NCBI GenBank assembly: GCA_032622095.1
Contig: CP136069.1
Coordinates: 101,956,278 to 102,020,277 of the forward strand
DNA: 64,000 bases
Direction: 5' to 3'
Source of the DNA: Siphonodentalium dalli
Taxonomy: Eukaryota; Mollusca; Scaphopoda; Gadilida; Siphonodentaliidae
Shown here one piece after another: positions 23,901 to 37,640 of the stretch. Positions within the stretch are counted from its first letter, which is position 1. Each line of letters opens with the position of its first letter. The translations under genes were made by a program, and so were the position numbers. The notes beneath the pieces are model-generated. The model had not been told where the DNA came from and ran no database searches. It was given only the letters and a program-made list of their open reading frames with translations.

Positions 23901-26900
23901 CAAGAACAGTAAACACTAGCAGGGTTACCCGGCGTTGCCCAGGTTAAAGTGATGTGAAACCCTCTGTGGATATTTGGTGGGAATAGAGAATACTCTTGCT
24001 CACAAAGTGTTACACGTATTCTCATAAATTGTATATCCAAATGCCATCACAAAACATTATTCTTACACATTGAATATAAGTAGTGGCTTACCTTGTCAGG
24101 TCGGACCGATTATCATTTTGTTTATCGCATTTAATCGTTTAATCTGTCCAACCAATAAAGAAGTATTTATTTATTTACAACTGCGTATACTTCAGACGTT
24201 ATAGCATGAAACATGAACAGCATAAACACATTAGTTCGAAAAGATAAAAGACGACAATTGTGTTTTACATAGAGATGTATCAATCAACCAATCAATCTAG
24301 AATATGTTTTAAAGATATGTCCAGGTGCTCCTCTGTTCTGGTGCTATATATACTGGCTAATCACTTTCAGTTTAAACGAATTGATGTTGTGCATGTATAG
24401 CAGCTACATATGCCCGACACAGCGATATTTTGAGTTGTTTATGTTAGGCGATGAGTCTGTTCTAAAAAATGAAAGAAATCCTCTGTATCGGGCAGATATA
24501 CCCTTGTCAGATGTCAATATTGGAGGATCCTGAAAAGTCATGTGCTACGGACTGCGTTTTCCTTTATCTCAGAAGTAACCATATTTGACTGCACACTGTG
24601 ACCACTATTTTGAACAGGCCTGCTCTACATTTCCATATCTCTTGGCAATTGTAACTTTTTTTGTGGAAACTATATTGAAAGGGACAGACTCAATCGTGTT
24701 ATGATATATACATGAGCCATTCTAATACGCAATCCTCTGACGATTCAAGGTCCCTCAGATTGAAGGAATATATGTATCTCTTAAATAGATTGATATAAAT
24801 ATACTTTTAATGCTTTCTTCTATGTATCTATGTTGCTAGATCATTATAGGAATGCCCTGAATTCCACCCCCATATACATATGACAGTTGAGAAGATATAA
24901 TTGTTCAAGTGACTTAATTCGGTCACCAGTTGTCGAGATTGTGAAATTGGAATGCCAAAAACTCCTTAGAATGACATGGAGATGGCCTGGGAGATGACTA
25001 TATATATAACTTTGTTGAATATCGGCGAATTGAACAATCTTATAAATGCTAGTGAATCTCCTCTCGCCATCCATGACCCAAACAACCCCAAATGTGATTT
25101 AATTCATCATATCATCAGAGAAGAACGTGCATGAATTTGGTAGAATCAGTGCTAAATATATGTGTATCAACTTTGGTGCAACTCCCCTCATGCGTGACTT
25201 GAAACGCGCCACTTGTGTCATAATTAAACCACGTCTATAGCCTCATGCATGCATTATATAATGGAGATGATTATATATAAGTTTGGTGCTAATCGGCAAC
25301 TAAACAAATTCTTATCATAGTTATTACCCCCCCCCCCCAATCTCTCACCCAAACGGCACCAATTTCGTGTCTTTAAATCACACGTTTATATTCCTCGTAT
25401 CACGGAGAAGAATAATATATCAATTTGGTCGAAATATATTCTAAAATAGCACCTCCCCTGACACCAACAACGTCACTTTAGAAAATTTTAACCCGCACCA
25501 TTATCTTACTCATAAAGAGTTACCCCTGTTAGACCGCCTTGTATTGGTGCCATCTCGATTGTACCCTTAAAGTTATATATAGAACACAGACAGATATTCG
25601 CAAATATTTGATTCATTGTATCATTTGAGAAGAACGTGTATGATTTTGATGGTAATTGGCACTAAACATATTTGTATAAGTTTTGGTGACCCTCCCGTCC
25701 CTATTTCGGACTCAAGCGGCGCCACTTTTGACATAATTAAACCACACACTTAGACTCATTATAGAGATGAATGTATATATAACATGTATGAAAATTGGTG
25801 AGTATACAAATTCGTATCAAATTTAGGGCCACCATTGCATATCTCTCACCCACAAGGCTCCAATTTGGCGCATTTAAACCACACGATTAGATTATTCGTA
25901 TCACGAATATGTATCAATCAGGTGGAAATCGGCGCTAAACATATTGTTTATCAATGTTTGTGTCCCTCTCACCCTCTGGGCACCACTGACTCGAATGGCC
26001 CCACTTTTGATTGACATCTATAAACCACACAATTAGACTCCTGATATCATGGAGATTATTATTTGTAAGTTTGGTGCTAATCCGCGACTAAACAATTTTT
26101 TATCAAATGTAGTGCCCACCCCCATCTCTCACCAAAGCAGCACCAATATGACGTCTTTAAAATGACACGATTAGATTCCTCATATCATGGATAAGAATGT
26201 GTATCAATTTGGTGGAAATTGGCGCTAAAAATATTGTGTATCAATTTTGGTGCCCCTCTCCCTTTCAGTGCACCCCTGACTCGAATGACGCCACTTTTGA
26301 CAGCTTTAAGCCACGCCATTAGACACCTCATACCATAGGGATGAAATTGTATAAGTTTCGTGGCAATCGGCGACAAAACCAATTCTTGTGAGATTTAGTA
26401 CCCACCCACCGCCCCGCCCCAATCTCTCATCCCAACGACACCAATTTGGCGTCTTTAAATCACACAATACGATTCCTTGTATGCCCCTCTCCCTTCCGGG
26501 CATCCCTGACGCGAACGGCGCGACTTTTGACATATTTAAACCACACCATTATATTCCTCATATTATGGGGATGATTATATATAAGTTTGGTGGCAATCGG
26601 CGACAATATTTTTTTCTGCCCCTCCCCCCTTTCTGCCCCTGACAACAACGATCACTTTAGAAAGTTCTAACCCTCGCCATTATCTTTCTCGTACAAAGTT
26701 ACCCCTATTAGACACCTTTTGTGCTATCTAGGTGGTCCCCTGTGGATTTCTATAGAACACAGACAGACAGACAGACAGACATTCGCAAATATAGATATAG
26801 ATATATACAGTGAACATAACAACAAAGACTAGCCGCTAAGTGTTCAGCAAGCATACACACACGCATACACCCATGTATATATTGATACTTACAGACACCC

Positions 26901-27058
26901 ATCGTACATTCTCGCATGCCATCATACATGCAAATCCCACACTAATACATGCATGCACACATACATATCCATACTCACACACAGACAGATAAAAGTATAT
27001 ATATATAAAACATACATGCAATACAATACATGTGCTCGCATACATACATACATACATA
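20941..27058 (+). repeat. Tandem ~6.15-kb unit, copy 2 (6118 bp)
   Basis: Begins directly at the CATA/CCGTGC junction. It differs from copy 1 by scattered substitutions and a much shorter TA tract (about 23823-23835 against ~47 bp). It shares with copy 1 the absence of a ~75-bp segment present in copy 3, which suggests copies 1 and 2 are the closest pair. Confidence 0.95.
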
Positions 27059-29935
27059 CCGTGCTTATGTAGAGCGATTAGAAAGTGTCGATGTCCAAGT
27101 TCGTGAAAGTTCTATTGACTATGCCGATGAATTGAGAAGCTTTATTGTTTTAGGATATTGTAGGAAGGCTAATCTGGCCGTGTCAAATTGAGCTTTAGCT
27201 ATGGGATATCTCGCAGGACAACACATTTCGGGTTTTCGTGGGCTGTGTATTCGCTGGATGTCTTATAGTTGCAGTATGTAACTATTATGACCGCGTTAAT
27301 TGCGTCGATGTTTAGGTATGAACAATGGCTGGGCCATGCACATTTGAAGATTTTATGGCGGGAACACAATTTTTGATCCGCATTTAGAAGCTTTCTGGTG
27401 TAGTAAATGAGACACCTGCAGTAATAAGCCGTAGCTATTAGCTCACCTGAGACGAAGTCTCCGGTGGAGCTATAGTCATCACTCCTCGTGCTTCGTCCGT
27501 CCGTCCGTCCAGAATAATCTTCTCCAGAACCGTAAGACGGAATGGGTTCATATTTGGTGTGGATGTTCCCTATGTGAATCACATTCAGATTTGTTAAAAT
27601 GAGGTAACCCGGTCAAATAGTTGCGAAGCTAGGACCATAACTCTTTCCCATCATAGTAATTCTTACAACAACTTCTTCTCAAATTTCATTGGGTCGAATG
27701 AATTCATATTTGGTACAAAGGGTCCTTGGGGGACTGTGATTCAGATTTGTTCAAATGATGTCACTGGGTCGAATGTGGGCGGAGCTAGTGACATAACTAA
27801 AAAAAAAAAAAAATTAATTCAGATTTTGGGAATTTTCACCTTGTTCAATTTAACAAACAAAAACATTATTTTTAAACATGTTATAAAATTTGAAAAAAAG
27901 TGACACCATTATAACATCTGCAGAGTTATGAAATTTTAATCTTTAATGAAATTACGGAAACATTCTATTACCCATCCCCCTCCCTCATGGCCCAGAATCC
28001 CCCCGCCCCACCCTGCCCCAACCAACATCCATTCCAACCGATATCATCTCCAACTTCCAACTTTAATACCTGTTCTACCCAGAAGCAGATATCTCTTTCT
28101 GCAGGGAGACAGAGAGAGACACAGGTCATTAATCTAGATTATAATATTATGTCATCTGGCAGCTTGTGTAAACAACACTGCTATCAAATTAAACAAACTG
28201 CCTGAATATTGTGTGTCTGACATTTGCAGAATGAGGTCCCCAGAGGGTGAATTTAGTGTTGCTACCCCATACAGAAGGCTAGCATCACCAAATACACCAT
28301 ACAGGGACCTAATTCCGCTTAGTCATCATCTTCTGGGAAGTATCTTAAGTATCAAATTGAAATTTGGTTTTAGTTAATTTTTGACCTTTTCCCTTCTGTT
28401 CAGTTTCTATGCCCCCCTAATTAGCAGAAGATAAAATGCATAATTGAGGTGCTCAATGGGTGTGCATTACAAACTTCAACTGTAGAACTTAAATCTGTTC
28501 ATAGGTTTCCCATGGCTGTTGAGGCCTAATCAGACTGAGGATGAATCCGGTGATGCTAGCCCGCCTTGCGGAATAGTGTAATTAAAATCACCTTTTCGGG
28601 ACCTCATTCTGCAAATGTCAGACACACTATATTCAGGCTTGGCTGGCATATTATTTTCTTAACCACCACTTATCCAGATGAAATCATACCCTGATTTTTC
28701 AAAGAAAAATTGGGGGGTATATTGGATTGAATTTGTCTTCTGTCTGTCAGGCGGTCCTTCCACCCGTCGGTCTGTTGGGATGTCTATCCATCCATCTATC
28801 AGCAATTGTTTTCTTCTCCATATTAAAGACCAAATATTTTTATATATTGCAGTGTGCATGTTCCCTTGGTGACTCACAATCAGATTTGTTCAAATACGTT
28901 CATCAGATCAAATAGGTGCGAAGCTAGGGCCATAACTCTTCCCTCCATAGTAAATCTTAATATAATTTCTTCTCAAGAACCATTGAGCCTATATCAGCTC
29001 ATTTTTGTTATGGATGGGCCTTGGGTGGCCGGGTTCAGATTTGTTCAAATGGGGTCATTTTTAGGAAATGAGGTCCCCAGAGGGTGAATTCGTTGATGCT
29101 ATTCCACATTGGGGAATGGAGTCATTAAATTCACCTTTTTTGGACCTCATTCTGCAAAGGTCAGACACACTAAATAGACTTGGCTGTTCCAATATTATTT
29201 TCTTAACCACCACTTATCCAGGTGAAATCATACCCTATTGGATATTGGGGGTATATTGATATTACTAGATGAATGGATCTCATAGATGGGGATTCACATT
29301 TGTTCTAATAGGGCAGAGATAAGAGATTTAACTCTCCTCTATCCTGTTTGGTACTGGTATAATAATATTGATTTCTAGGCATCCTGGGTGGGGGCAATGT
29401 TTGAGACAATAGGGAAGGAGTGTAGATGGGTGGAATTTTGACCCCCTACTTTGCCTGATACAACATTAGTTGTAGATTAGATGTTCACATAAAAAATAGG
29501 TTACAATTGTTCGCATAGTTTGGTTTGATTTTCCAACATATATGTTTTAAACCAACAGTCCATATGTTCCTACTTCATGTTAAACTGTTGGACCAAATTG
29601 GCCACAAATTTTAACTTTATGGGGTTGGTAATTTTCAAACGTTTGAGAGCTTGAAGTACTGGTACCAGTTGTAAAATTCAACCTAAGAGGGATGTGCAAA
29701 AGAATTTGTGTGAACTTAGTACTGTGGTATGGTTGTCCTCTTTAAAAGGTAAGAGGTTGGAGATTTGTCAGTGGTGTGCAATTAGAAATTTCAAGTTGAA
29801 GAGCCCTGCTCATCTGAGAACCCCCAGCTATGTCCATGTTGAGAACTACTTATCTTAAGTGATATTGTCACGTACTGACTCTTGTCTTCAGAGTCCCAGT
29901 CTTCTCAGTCTTTACAGTCTGGTGAGCGACCCACA

Positions 29936-29984
<49 letters not shown>

Positions 29985-32982
29985 TTATTTCCTCCATTCA
30001 CGGAGAGTTATGAATAATATAAATTGACAAAAGGAAATTCAAATAATACAAGAACAGTAAACACTAGCAGGGTTACCCGGCGTTGCCCAGGTTAAAGTGA
30101 TGTGAAACCCTCTGTGGATATTTGGTGGGAATAGAGAATACTCTTGCTCACAAAGTGTTACACGTATTCTCATAAATTGTATATCCAAATGCCATCACAA
30201 AACATTATTCTTACACATTGAATATAAGTAGTGGCTTACCTTGTCAGGTCGGACCGATTATCATTTTGTTTATCGCGTTTAATCGTTTAATCTGTCCAAC
30301 CAATAAAGAAGTATTTATTTATTTACAACTGCGTATACTTCAGACGTTATAGCATGAAACATGAACATCATAAACACATTAGTTCGAAAAGATAAAAGAC
30401 GACAATTGTGTTTTACATAGCGATGTATCAATCAACCAATCAATCTAGAATATGTTTTAAAGATATGTCCAGGTGCTCCTCTGTTCTGGTGCTATATATA
30501 CTGGCTAATCACTTTCAGTTTAAACGAATTGATGTTGTGCATGTATAGCAGCTACATATGCCCGACACAGCGATATTTTGAGTGGTTTATGTTAGGCGAT
30601 GAGTCTGTTCTAAAAAATGAAAGAAATCCTCTGTATCGGGCAGATATACCCTTGTCAGATGTCAATATTGGAGGATCCTGAAAAGTCATGTGCTACGGAC
30701 TGCGTTTTCCTTTATCTCAGAAGTAACCATATTTGACTGCACACTGTGACCACTATTTTGAACAGGCCTGCTCTACATTTCCATATCTCTTGGCAATTGT
30801 AACTTTTTTTGTGGAAACTATATTGAAAGGGACAGACTCAATCGTGTTATGATATATACATGAGCCATTCTAATACGCAATCCTCTGACGATTCAAGGTC
30901 CCTCAGATTGAAGGAATATATGTATCTCTTAAATAGATTGATATAAATATACTTTTAATGCTTTCTTCTATGTATCTATGTTGCTAGATCATTATAGGAA
31001 TGCCCTGAATTCCACCCCCATATACATATGACAGTTGAGAAGATATAATTGTTCAAGTGACTTAATTCGGTCACCAGTTGTCGAGATTGTGAAATTGGAA
31101 TGCCAAAAACTCCTTAGAATGACATGGAGATGGCCTGGGAGATGACTATATATATAACTTTGTTGAATATCGGCGAATTGAACAATCTTATAAATGCTAG
31201 TGAATCTCCTCTCGCCATCCATGACCCAAACAACCCCAAATGTGATTTAATTCATCATATCATCAGAGAAGAACGTGCATGAATTTGGTAGAATCAGTGC
31301 TAAATATATGTGTATCAACTTTGGTGCAACTCCCCTCATGCGTGACTTGAAACGCGCCACTTGTGTCATAATTAAACCACGTCTATAGCCTCATGCATGC
31401 ATTATATAATGGAGATGATTATATATAAGTTTGGTGCTAATCGGCAACTAAACAAATTCTTATCATAGTTATTACCCCCCCCCCCAATCTCTCACCCAAA
31501 CGGCACCAATTTCGTGTCTTTAAATCACACGTTTATATTCCTCGTATCACGGAGAAGAATAATATATCAATTTGGTCGAAATATATTCTAAAAATAGCAC
31601 CTCCCCTGACACCAACAACGTCACTTTAGAAAATTTTAACCCGCACCATTATCTTACTCATAAAGAGTTACCCCTGTTAGACCGCCTTGTATTGGTGCCA
31701 TCTCGATTGTACCCTTAAAGTTATATATAGAACACAGACAGATATTCGCAAATATTTGATTCATTGTATCATTTGAGAAGAACGTGTATGATTTTGATGG
31801 TAATTGGCACTAAACATATTTGTATAAGTTTTGGTGACCCTCCCGTCCCTATTTCGGACTCAAGCGGCGCCACTTTTGACATAATTAAACCACACACTTA
31901 GACTCATTATAGAGATGAATGTATATATAACATGTATGAAAATTGGTGAGTATACAAATTCGTATCAAATTTAGGGCCACCATTGCATATCTCTCACCCA
32001 AAAGGCTCCAATTTGGCGCATTTAAACCACACGATTAGATTATTCGTATCACGAATATGTATCAATCAGGTGGAAATCGGCGCTAAACATATTGTTTATC
32101 AATGTTTGTGTCCCTCTCACCCTCTGGGTACCACTGACTCGAATGGCCCCACTTTTGATTGACATCTATAAACCACACAATTAGACTCCTGATATCATGG
32201 AGATTATTATTTGTAAGTTTGGTGCTAATCCGCGACTAAACAATTTTTTATCAAATGTAGTGCCCACCCCCATCTCTCACCAAAGCAGCACCAATATGAC
32301 GTCTTTAAAATGACACGATTAGATTCCTCATATCATGGATAAGAATGTGTATCAATTTGGTGCAAATTGTCGCTAAAAATATTGTGTATCAATTTTGGTG
32401 CCCCTCTCCCTTTCAGTGCACCCCTGACTCGAATGACGCCACTTTTGACAGCTTTAAGCCACGCAATTAGACACCTCATACCATAGGGATGAAATTGTAT
32501 AAGTTTCGTGGCAATCGGCGACAAAACCAATTCTTGTGAGATTTAGTACCCACCCACCGCCCCGCCCCAATCTCTCATCCCAAACGACACCAATTTGGCG
32601 TCTTTAAATCACACAATACGATTCCTTGTATCATGGAGAAGATCTCAGAAGAATGTGCATCAATTTGGTGGAATTCGGCGCTAAAATTATTTTGATCAAT
32701 TTTGGTGCCCCTCTCCCTTCCGGGCATCCCTGACGCGAACGGCGCGACTTTTGACATATTTAAACCACACCATTAGATTCCTCATATTATGGGGATGATT
32801 ATATATAAGTTTGGTGGCAATCGGCGACAATATTTTTTTCTGCCCCTCCCCCTTTTCTGCCCCTGACAACAACGATCACTTTAGAAAGTTCTAACCCTCG
32901 CCATTATCTTTCTCGTACAAAGTTACCCCTATTAGACACCTTTTGTGCTATCTAGGTGGTCCCCTGTGGATTTCTATAGAAC

Positions 32983-33017
<35 letters not shown>

Positions 33018-33289
33018 TTCGCAAATATAGATATAGATATATACAGTGGACATAACAACAAAGACTAGCCGCTAAGAGTTCAGCAAGCATACACACACGC
33101 ATACACCCATGTATATATTGATACTTACAGACACCCATCGTACATACTCGCATGCCATCATACATGCAAATCCCACACTAATACATGCATGCACACATAC
33201 ATATCCATACTCACACACAGACAGATAAAAGTATATATATATAAAACATACATGCAATACAATACATGTGCTCGCATACATACATACAT
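27059..33289 (+). repeat. Tandem ~6.15-kb unit, copy 3 (6231 bp)
   Basis: Ends at CATACATACATC, where the sequence leaves the repeat for CA-rich DNA. It keeps an extra ~75 bp of the 145-bp array (about 32630-32705) and has a longer (ACAG)n run near 32985. A 1-bp loss near 27306 lengthens a fortuitous minus-strand frame relative to the other copies, which shows these frames are unconstrained. Confidence 0.95.
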
Positions 33290-33366
33290 CGCACAGACGC
33301 GTGGCCCATCGCCAGTGATGACACACACCAGCACACACACCCTCACACACCCTCGACCACCCGCAG
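33290..33366 (+). repeat. CA-rich simple sequence at the right edge of the triplication
   Basis: ACACACCAGCACACACACCC-like simple sequence separates unit copy 3 from the LINE that follows. Confidence 0.6.
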
Positions 33367-33866
33367 GCTATGAATGAATGAATATTTTATTTGTGCAATA
33401 AATCATGTCAATATACAAATAATCACAAATAACATAAATTATTATTGCACAGGGGGCGACATGGCCAATATAAGCCGTCTTCCTGTAGATGAATATATTG
33501 TATTGTATATAGCGGTTATCCGTATTGGTTCACGCACCTCGGTTGGTGCCACCTATTAATTCGCTTGTCTAGTGCAATCGTGTTATCATCGAAGCAAGAA
33601 TTAAGCCGGAGAAAGGTGGAAAACACACATGTATGATGGTGTGTCCGAGTATGTATATAGTAATGTATTTATGAGTTTGGTTTACTGGTCGCTCTATAAG
33701 CGTTGATCAAAGTATGTTTTGTATATCTCATACCCTTTTACTTCGACGGGTTTTTAGTGATTTTTTTATATGAGATAATAGTCTGACATTCTTCAAATAA
33801 TGATAAGTAAATAGGTAGGTAAAAGGGTAAATCTTCGACCAGGTTAGGTGAGACTTGTGAGAGTTA

Positions 33867-34052
33867 CTATGTTAACGTGTTGTTACAATCAAAACAATAC
33901 GCGTCTCCACAGTTAATAACTTCAGCATATTTTGACAACATATTTTTTATTAAACATCTTTTAAATATGAATCTGTTCTTTGAATTTCTAATTTGTGCAT
34001 TGATTGAATTCCATATATTCTGGTTGAATTTGCAGCAACCGAATGACCCCAT
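33867..34052 (-). pseudogene. LINE ORF2 extreme C-terminus in a shifted frame
   Basis: CCKFNQNIWNSINAQIRN and FKRCLIKNMLSKY match the C-terminal end of jockey/CR1-type ORF2. It overlaps the end of the main frame in another register. The piece normally lying between VWGHS and this segment is absent, which indicates an internal deletion plus frameshift near 34030-34050. Confidence 0.65.
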
Positions 34053-35968
34053 ACCGGAAGTCCGTATGTTAGATAGCTGTGAATTAATGCGTAGTAGAGA
34101 GTTTTTTTTGCAGTTTTGGGAAGAATACGTTTGACCTTGTTTAGAGCAAACAATGCATGTTTTATTCGTTTGTTAAGCATTGATATATGAGTTTTAAAAG
34201 TAAGGTTTTCATCTATGTAAATGCCCAGGAATTTTAAAGAAGTTTCTTGACACCTATTACCAACTCTAATGAGTTGCTTATTGTTTAATTTTACCTTCAA
34301 TCGCGACCACTTATTGTCATTCATTGGTGGGTGAAGTAGCATATATTTGCTTTTTGATGTGTTGATCGAAAGTCTGTTACAGCAGCACCAAGTTGATAAT
34401 TTTTCTAACTCGATGTTCACTGCTTTTTGTATGGTATTACCATCATTGCCAGAAATATATAGAGTTGTGTCATCCGCGAATGACAACATGTTGAGTGACG
34501 TACAGTTGGGCATGTCATTAACATATAGTAAAAAGAGCATGGGTCCGAGTATATATACCTGAGGTACACCACATAAAATGTTTTGTATATTTGATTTTTC
34601 ACCCATTATTTCTACGTACTGTTGCCGTTCATTTAAATAGCTTTTGAACCAGTTGTTAGAAACCCCCCTAATACCGTAGTATTCAAGTTTTCTAAGTAAT
34701 AGATCATGATTGATGGTGTCGAATGCTTTTGATAAGTCTATAAAAATCGCAAGTGTTGAATCTTTCGTTGGCTTATCATTATTTTCTACAACAGAGTGTA
34801 AGAGGTGTAGCAAAGGGTGAATAGTTGAGTGATCTTTGCGGAAACCATACTGGTGATTATGCAGTATGTTGAATCGCGACATGAATGAGGTTAGTCGTTT
34901 TTGCATTAGTTTTTCGATGAGTTTAGAAAACACTGGTAGTATACTTATCGGCCTGTAGTTTTCAATCAAGTCGTGCGATCCTCCTTTATGTACGGGTATA
35001 ACTTTTGCAACCTTCATGTTTGTGGGAAACTTTCCTTCTTCAAATGACATATTGAATATATACGTTAGCGCGCTTGCAGTTTCGGATATTGTTTTTTTCA
35101 TTAGTTTGGTTGATATATCATTTACATCGGTGCTTCCTTTTCCAAGTAATAATGAACAGGTTGATACTATTTCGTCCATGTCGGTTGGGCGAATGAAGAA
35201 ATTATCAGCGTGAGTTTCTTTTAGGTACTGTGAGAAGTCATGGCCAGGTTTAACTGGAACTTCGGTGCTTGTTTTATATCCGATTAGGGAGAAATAGTCA
35301 TTGAATGATTTGGCAATATCCGTCTGATTTGATATATCGCAGTTTCCGTGACGTAATTTCGATGGAATTTTGGGTCTATTGTTGGTCAAATTCAATGCAT
35401 CTTTCAATATCGCCCACGTTTGTCTCTTGTTGAATTTATTTGCTTGTAACACATCAGTGTAGTAATAATTTTTGCTTTTTCTTTTCATCGTATTGAATAA
35501 TTTGCAGTATTCCTTGTAATTTTTAGAATTAAAATCCGTTGGGTTTTTCAATGTTTTTACGTATAGTTTATTTTTATGTAGAGAGGAATTTAGGAGACCT
35601 GCCGTCATCCATGGTTGTTTCTTGACGTATTTCTTTGATGGTTTGGAGACGACTAATGGGAACGCTTTGTTATATGCATCGAGATATACCTTCATGAAGT
35701 TATCATATGCTAGATTGGCCGATGAACTGTTATATACACTCTCAAATGAGTCGGTTTGTAGAATACTTTTAAAGGTTGAGATATTGTTTTCGCTGAATAT
35801 TCTGATCGGTTTCTGCTGAGTTATAGTTTCGGTATCATCGCGATTTGTGAACATTTCCGCATAAAATGTGGCGAAATGATCCGAAACATCGGTAAGTATA
35901 ATTCCTGATTTTTTTTTTTTCACCACACTATTTGTAAAAATATTGTCTATTAGTGTACAAGCGTACAA
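33950..35968 (-). pseudogene. LINE ORF2: endonuclease end plus reverse transcriptase, 672 codons
   Basis: Residues 6-31 hold the APE endonuclease tail (LIDNIFTN, then SDH at 29-31). RT motifs are KVIPVHKGG (322-330), NYRPISILPVFSKLIEK (337-353), QYGFRKDHST (373-382), D411 in FIDLSKAFDTINH, GVPQ at 467-470 and FADD at 497-500. In the family this enzyme nicks target DNA and primes reverse transcription there. The usual GS after GVPQ is VY here, a change in a conserved loop. After LTYGLPVWGHS the frame runs out of register because of a deletion. The first codon shown is TTG, so this is an open frame rather than a natural start. About 2 kb of uninterrupted frame suggests a fairly young copy. Confidence 0.85.
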
Positions 35969-36003
35969 GAAAACTAAGATGCATGCATCAGGTCGCCCGT
36001 GAA

Positions 36004-36905
36004 CTATCTACCATAGAATTGTTGTAGCTATCGATTATACATTTTGGAACACCTGTCTGTATGTATGTGTGTATGTATGAATGCATGTGTGTATGTGTTA
36101 TAGACTCTAACACTGCTCGACCGATCCGACTCGGATTTGGTATTTAACGTGTCAACTTGATCTCGCTCATAGGCATGTTTCTGGACCTTGACCGATCCGA
36201 CTAAACAATTGTGTGTAGGACTATTTCGATCCCGGGAGCAATATGGACGGGTCCAATTTCACGTGGGACCATGTCCTCGAACGTGCTGATATAGGCATGT
36301 TTCTGGGCCAATTGAACAATAGTTTGGCCAGACGCTGTATATACTGGGTACTGTCCAGATGGAGGCGATCACAAAAATTCCCTAAATAGCCCGAACGAAG
36401 TCAAGTACATCAGCTAGTCTAATATATATTTTGGACATTTGTCTGTCTGTCTGTTAGCTATGGCCGGGAAAACTGCCGGACAGATTTGACGAAATTTGAT
36501 ACCTAGGGGAAATTATTTCCATGGAGTATTTTGGACGGGTCAAATCTTGATCCCGACCTGACTTTGACATTCAAAATTGTCAATTCAAGGTCAAATCTGG
36601 TAAAACGGAAGGATTTCAACCAAATTTGATACCTACCGTTACTTTTGTCCCAGGAGTGTTTCGGATGGGTCAAATCATGACCCCGACCTGATCTTGACAT
36701 TCAAAATTGTCAATTCAAGGTCAAATCGGGCGGATTTCGACGGGTACTTTTGTCGGGAACTTTTGTCCGGGGAGTGTTTAGGACGGGTCAAATCGTGACC
36801 CCGACATGACCTTCACCTTTAAAATGGTCAATTCAAGGTTAAATCGCGCAATTCTCCGAAAATCAGAAGGGAACATCCCGGACGAAGTCGGGTCCACCAG
36901 CTACT
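36004..36905. repeat. Tandem/dispersed repeat with GGTCAAATC monomers
   Basis: At 36483-36850 three monomers of about 120-130 bp share TTTGGACGGGTCAAATC, GACCCCGACCTGA and CAATTCAAGGTCAAATC. End-like phrases GACGAAGTCGGGTCCACCAG (36874) and a variant at ~36394 suggest two adjacent copies of one element, each starting near ATTTTGGACATTTGTCTGTC (36428) or its variant (~36045). No coding sequence. Confidence 0.65.
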
Positions 36906-37139
36906 ATTATATATTTCTAGATTTAGTTACAAACTAAATACCTGTATATTGTACAAAGAAATGTTTGACAAATATATCTATATCCATATTACCATACGAG
37001 TCATACAAATAGATATGACGAAACAAATTTTGAAGGGTGTATGTATCGGGTAAATTTTTATATTTCAAATGATGACAGGAATGCGGAAATTTGAGGTACC
37101 TACGTAATATACTGGCTATCCGCATGAAGAGATATACAT

Positions 37140-37640
37140 GTATATAACAACCAAAATAGAAGATGACTGCTGGCGACAATGTTTTCCAAAAAAATTCAAA
37201 GCATTCGATAGCTACCATCTAGTTTTCAGCCCGAAGATCAATATGAAGTTTGGTGAGTATCAGATGAGGGATATGTCTGTACAGTTGCTAAACAATTCAG
37301 TCATGCAAAAGAGTAAGATACCAAATTGCTGCCTGTGGTCATGTTTTTTAACGAAATTCGGAAAAATTAGATTACTCTCACCCTGGTTATCCAGAAGATC
37401 ATTGTGGAATCTGGTGACGATCGGACGAGGGGTGTCGTCTGTAGGATCAACCAAATTATTTAGCCATAAAAATAGTAAAATTCAAGATCACCGCTGGCAG
37501 TGATGTTTTCACAAGGAAAGTTTGAGAACAAAATATGGCTCACATCTAGCGGTGACCCAAAATATCCACATGAGAAAAAGTTCTCCAATAAAAGCTGGCT
37601 GCAGGGTGCGCCAATTGATTCAAATTTGAAATTTAGCAGG
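37140..37640. repeat. Degenerate ~175-bp repeat family
   Basis: Blocks with GATGACTGCTGGCGACAATG, GAAGTTTGGTGAGTATCAGA and AATTCAAGATCACCGCTGGC recur at intervals of about 170-180 bp. A related block lies at 47255-47420 (GGTCGCTGGCGACCATTT, GAAGTTTGGTGATGATCGG). The 121-codon plus frame across it is an accident of the repeat. Confidence 0.5.

Larger units (their letters stand above)
33367..36003 (-). mobile_element. Non-LTR retrotransposon, 5'-truncated (jockey/CR1-like)
   Basis: On the minus strand it runs from the endonuclease C-terminus through RT to a 3' UTR with AATAAA and an (ATTC)n tail (33367-33380 on the plus strand). The long frame ends prematurely through an internal deletion; a second frame (33867-34052) holds the normal C-terminal end. 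Upstream of ~36003 similarity stops, so most of the endonuclease and any ORF1 are missing. Confidence 0.85.

Noticed and set aside
15166..33040. CRISPR-like regular repeats
   Set aside because: The repeats are long tandem units or degenerate satellites with no short identical repeats and unique spacers, and the sequence is animal.
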